Shown: in pieces, positions 39,250 through 42,701 of the stretch
Numbering within the stretch: the stretch's first letter is position 1
How the letters are laid out: the number at the start of each line of letters is the position of its first letter
Origin: Methylobacterium platani
Lineage (GTDB): Bacteria > Pseudomonadota > Alphaproteobacteria > Rhizobiales > Beijerinckiaceae
Direction of reading: 5' to 3'
Length of the DNA: 42,701 nt
NCBI RefSeq assembly: GCF_001653715.1
Contig: NZ_LWHQ01000049.1
Coordinates: forward strand, 1-42,701
The notes under the pieces: generated by a model
Told to the model about the DNA's origin: nothing
What the model saw: only the letters and a program-made list of their open reading frames with translations
Databases searched by the model: none
Position numbers and translations under genes: made by a program

Positions 39250-42200
39250 GTGAACCTCTCCGCCCCCTTCATCCTGCGCCCGGTCGCGACCACGCTCCTC
39301 ACCCTCGGCGTCCTTCTCGCCGGGCTGTTCGCCTTCGTGCGGCTGCCGGTGGCGCCGCTGCCGCAGATCGATTTCCCGACCATCCTGGTCCAGGCGCAGA
39401 TGCCCGGCGCCAGCCCCGACACCATGGCGACCACCGTCGCCGCTCCGCTCGAACGGCGGCTGGGCCAGATCGCCGACGTCGACCAGATGACCTCGACGAG
39501 CTCCGTCGGGCAGACCCGGATCGTGCTGCAATTCGGGCTCGACCGCGACATCAACGGCGCCGCCCGCGACGTGCAGGCGGCGATCAACGCCGCGCGCGCC
39601 GACCTGCCGACGGCACTCCGCACCAATCCCACCTACCGCAAGTTCAACCCGGCCGACGCGCCGATCCTGATCCTCGGCCTGACCTCGAAGACGCTGAGCC
39701 CCGGCGCGCTCTACGATTCCGCCGCGACCGTGCTGGCCCAGAAGCTGTCGCAGCTGGAGGGCATCGGCAACGTCGATATCGGCGGCTCGTCGCTGCCGGC
39801 GGTGCGGGTCGAGCTCGATCCCAACGTCCTGTTCAACTACGGCATCGGGCTCGAGGGCATCCGGGCGGCGATCGCCAGCACCAACGCCAACTCGCCCAAG
39901 GGCGCGATCGAGGCCGGCGATCGGCGTTACCAGCTCTACGCCAACGACCAGGGCCGCAAGGCCGCCGATTACCGGGACATCGTCGTCGCCTACCGCAACG
40001 GCGCGGGGGTGCGGCTGCGCGACGTCGGCCAGGTCGTCGACGGCGTCGAGGACCGGCGCAACCTCGGCCTCGTCAACGGCCAGCGCGGCGTGCTGCTGAT
40101 CGTCTACAAGCAGCCCGGCGGCAACGTCGTCGAGACGATCGACCGGTTGAAGGCGGCCCTGCCGCAGCTCAAGGCGGCGCTCCCGGGCGACACCGAACTC
40201 ATCGTCACCGGCGACCGCTCGCTCACCATCCGGGCGTCGCTCGCGGAGGCCGAGCGCACGCTGATGATCTCGGTCGGCCTCGTCATCCTGGTGGTGTTCG
40301 GCTTCCTGCGCTCCGCCCGCGCGACGCTGATCCCGGCCGTCGCCGTGCCGATCTCGCTGGTGGGCACCTTCGCCGCCATGTGGCTGTGCGACTACAGCCT
40401 CGACAACATCTCGCTGATGGCCCTCATCATCGCGGCGGGCTTCGTCGTCGACGACGCGATCGTCGTCCTGGAGAACATCCAGCGCCACATCGAGGACGGG
40501 CGCTCGCGGATCGAGGCGGCGTTGCTCGGCGCCCGCGAGGTCGGGTTCACGGTGCTGTCGATGAGCCTGTCGCTGATCGCGGTGTTCCTGCCGATCCTGC
40601 TCGCCGGAGGCATCATCGGCCGGTTCTTCCAGGAATTCGCCGTCGTCCTGTCCCTGGCGATCCTGATCTCGCTCGTCGTCTCGCTCACCACCACGCCGAT
40701 GCTGTGCGCGCGCTTCCTCAAGCCCGAGGCGCACGGCGCACGGCCGGGCCTGCTGGCGCGGGGGTTGGAGGGAGCGTTCTCCGGGCTGCTGTCGGGCTAC
40801 CGCGTCACCCTCGACTGGGCTTTGCGCCACGGCGTCACCGTGATGCTGGTGCTGCTCGCCGCGGTGGCGCTCAACGTCTACCTCTACGTCATCGTGCCGA
40901 AGGGATTCTTTCCCCAGCAGGATACCGGCCAGATGATCGGCGGCATCCAGGCCGACCAGCGCATCTCGTTCCAGGCGATGAGCGCCAAGCTCAGGCGCGC
41001 CACCGCCATCGTCCAGGCCGACCCGGCAGTGGAGAGCGTCGTCGGCTTCACCGGCGGGCGCGGCACCAACTCGGCCAACGTCTTCGTCGGCCTGAAGCCG
41101 CTCGGCCAGCGCGACCCGATCAGCGACGTGATGGCCCGCCTGCGGCCGAAGCTCGCCGCGATTCCCGGCGCCCGGCTCTACCTGTTTCCGCGCCAGGACT
41201 TCTCGGTCGGCGGGCGCCAGAGCTTCTCGCAGTACCAGTACACGCTGCAGGGCGACACCAGCGAGGAGCTCTACACCTGGACCCCGAAGCTGCTGGAGGT
41301 CCTGCAGAAGGACCCGATCTTCACCGACGTCAATTCCGACCAGCAGCAGGGCGGCCTCGAGACGCGCCTCGTCATCGACCGGCCGACCGCCGCCCGCTTC
41401 GGCCTGACCCCGTCCCAGATCGACAACACGCTCTACGACGCCTTCGGCCAGCGCCAGGTCTCGACGATCTACAACCCGTTGAACCAGTACCACGTCGTGA
41501 TGGAGATCGCGCCGCGCTTCCTCGACAATCCCGAGACCCTCAAGCTCATCTACGTCTCGACCTCCGGCGGGCCCGCCCGCGGCTCGGCCACCACCAACGC
41601 CGTCGCCGGCACCGTCGCGAGCGCCGCCACCGCGGCGAGCGGCAGCGCGGCCGCGCTCGCGGCCGATTCGGCCCGCAACGCCGCCACCAACGCCATCGCG
41701 TCCTCCGGCCGCTCCAGCGCCTCGTCGAGCGCCGCGGTCAGCAGCGCCAAGGAGACGATGGTGCCGCTCGCCGCCTTCGCCCGCTTCGAGGCCGGCTCGA
41801 CCCCGGTCCAGGTCAGCCACCAGGGCCTGTTCGTCGCCACGACGCTGTCGTTCAACCTCGCGCCCGGCAAGAGCCTGAGCGACGCCACCGCGGCGATCGA
41901 CGGCCACATGCGCGACCTGCGGATGCCCGCCACCATCCACGGCGAGTTCGCGGGCGCGGCCAAGAGCTTCCAGTCCTCGTCCTCGCGCCAGCCGCTGCTG
42001 ATCCTGGCCGCCCTGCTCGCGGTCTACGCGGTGCTGGGCATCCTGTACGAGAGCTGGGTCCACCCGCTCACCATCCTCTCCACCCTGCCGTCGGCCGGGA
42101 TCGGGGCGATCCTCGCCCTGATGCTGGCGGGCGAGGAGTTCGGGGTGATCGCGCTCATCGCGGTGATCCTGCTGATCGGCATCGTGAAGAAGAACGCCAT

Positions 42201-42531
42201 CATGATGATCGACTTCGCGCTCGACGCCGAGCGCACCCGCGCCTTGAGCCCACGGGAATCGATCCGCGAAGCCTGCCTCTTGCGCTTCCGCCCGATCATG
42301 ATGACAACCCTGGCCGCGCTTCTCGGCGCGCTGCCGCTGATTCTCGACGGCGGCGAGGGCTCGGAGCTGCGTCGTCCCCTCGGCATCGCCATCGTGGGCG
42401 GCCTCATCGTGAGCCAGGTCCTGACCCTCTACACCACCCCCGTCGTCTACCTGTACCTCGACCGGTTCCGGCTCTGGGTCGGGCGCCGCCGGCGCGGGGA
42501 TTCCGCCACGCGGGCGCTGCCGGCCGAATGA
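39250..42531 (+). CDS. mdtC: Multidrug RND transporter MdtC-like
   Basis: A 1093-residue RND pump subunit, about 65 longer than usual MdtC. The N-terminus NLSAPFILRPVATTLLTLGV resembles that of MdtB, and GFVVDDAIVVLENIQRHIED is the helix-4 relay. A Ser/Ala/Thr-rich insertion of about 70 residues (roughly 770-838) lies in the second periplasmic loop, between FLDNPETLKLIYVST and MVPLAAFARFE. The second half continues with ESWVHPLTILSTLPSAGIGA and IVKKNAIMMIDFALDAE. The start is GTG 39250, aligned with the MdtB N-terminus; the frame extends to 39163 through repeat DNA and is not protein-like there. The final frame is intact, so the insertion is not a frameshift. Confidence 0.92.
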   Translation: MNLSAPFILRPVATTLLTLGVLLAGLFAFVRLPVAPLPQIDFPTILVQAQMPGASPDTMATTVAAPLERRLGQIADVDQMTSTSSVGQTRIVLQFGLDRDINGAARDVQAAINAARADLPTALRTNPTYRKFNPADAPILILGLTSKTLSPGALYDSAATVLAQKLSQLEGIGNVDIGGSSLPAVRVELDPNVLFNYGIGLEGIRAAIASTNANSPKGAIEAGDRRYQLYANDQGRKAADYRDIVVAYRNGAGVRLRDVGQVVDGVEDRRNLGLVNGQRGVLLIVYKQPGGNVVETIDRLKAALPQLKAALPGDTELIVTGDRSLTIRASLAEAERTLMISVGLVILVVFGFLRSARATLIPAVAVPISLVGTFAAMWLCDYSLDNISLMALIIAAGFVVDDAIVVLENIQRHIEDGRSRIEAALLGAREVGFTVLSMSLSLIAVFLPILLAGGIIGRFFQEFAVVLSLAILISLVVSLTTTPMLCARFLKPEAHGARPGLLARGLEGAFSGLLSGYRVTLDWALRHGVTVMLVLLAAVALNVYLYVIVPKGFFPQQDTGQMIGGIQADQRISFQAMSAKLRRATAIVQADPAVESVVGFTGGRGTNSANVFVGLKPLGQRDPISDVMARLRPKLAAIPGARLYLFPRQDFSVGGRQSFSQYQYTLQGDTSEELYTWTPKLLEVLQKDPIFTDVNSDQQQGGLETRLVIDRPTAARFGLTPSQIDNTLYDAFGQRQVSTIYNPLNQYHVVMEIAPRFLDNPETLKLIYVSTSGGPARGSATTNAVAGTVASAATAASGSAAALAADSARNAATNAIASSGRSSASSSAAVSSAKETMVPLAAFARFEAGSTPVQVSHQGLFVATTLSFNLAPGKSLSDATAAIDGHMRDLRMPATIHGEFAGAAKSFQSSSSRQPLLILAALLAVYAVLGILYESWVHPLTILSTLPSAGIGAILALMLAGEEFGVIALIAVILLIGIVKKNAIMMIDFALDAERTRALSPRESIREACLLRFRPIMMTTLAALLGALPLILDGGEGSELRRPLGIAIVGGLIVSQVLTLYTTPVVYLYLDRFRLWVGRRRRGDSATRALPAE

Positions 42532-42577
42532 TTTTTTCCAGCTTTTCCAGTGCCATGAGCGATCCCGCAGCGCCGAA

Positions 42578-42701
42578 CCCTCTCCCCTCTGCGGGGGAGG
42601 GTGCCCCGCGGAGTGGGGCGGGAGAGGGGACCGCGACGCCGATTCAGGTGGCGCCCTTCATGATGGTTGCGACCCCTCCGGAAGCGGCGCCCCCTCTCCC
42701 G
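42578..42701. repeat. Palindromic element after mdtC (continues past the window)
   Basis: A stem (CCCTCTCCCC against GGGGGAGGG, 42578-42602) is followed by GGGCGGGAGAGGGGA and, at the right edge, CCCCCTCTCCCG. The element appears to be a third relative of those at 35680-35811 and 39023-39218. It is incomplete because the sequence ends. Confidence 0.6.

Overview
The window is very GC-rich, with strong third-position G/C bias, AT-rich sequence only in a few intergenic stretches, and palindromic intergenic repeats. The gene set (a BcsN/BcsS-type cellulose operon, MdtABC-type and heavy-metal RND pumps, a DUF2244 protein beside endonuclease III) fits an alphaproteobacterium of the Hyphomicrobiales, most likely Methylobacterium or a close relative. 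The genus is inferred from composition and gene content; no marker gene is present.

Region 1 (1-10943) is a cellulose-synthesis locus on the minus strand: bcsS, a 781-bp non-coding gap, then a tight operon bcsA - bcsB - bcsZ - TPR protein - bcsN (bcsN runs off the left edge). BcsA carries the glycosyltransferase and a PilZ-like domain, BcsB is its periplasmic partner, BcsZ a GH8 glucanase. No BcsC outer-membrane barrel is present; a shorter TPR protein stands in its place, as in the BcsK-type operons of alphaproteobacteria. Several junctions overlap at a GTGA sequence.

Region 2 (10944-15868): two perfect palindromes, a membrane sensor-kinase-like protein with a worn ATP-binding region but an intact receiver domain, and an FAD-dependent aromatic-type monooxygenase, all minus strand.

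Region 3 (15869-16962) is a less GC-rich patch: a PemK/MazF-type toxin domain fused to a helical N-terminal part (plus strand), a run of five hairpins ending in a terminator, and a small convergent gene resembling the N-terminus of an antitoxin-like family.

Region 4 (17013-22665) holds exopolysaccharide-type genes: a polymerase/ligase-like membrane protein, a Wzz/GNVR chain-length protein with a degenerate kinase domain, an acyltransferase-3 protein, and a divergent acyl carrier protein followed by a 193-bp palindromic repeat.

Region 5 (22666-29884) holds a heavy-metal RND efflux operon (Cys-rich secreted protein, adaptor, pump, small periplasmic protein), then endonuclease III and, divergent to it, a DUF2244 membrane protein. 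A second copy of the long palindromic repeat follows.

Region 6 (30059-42701): a RecD2-like helicase, an FkbM methyltransferase and a DedA protein on the minus strand, then a plus-strand MdtA-MdtB-MdtC-type multidrug efflux cluster whose genes are separated by large nested inverted repeats.
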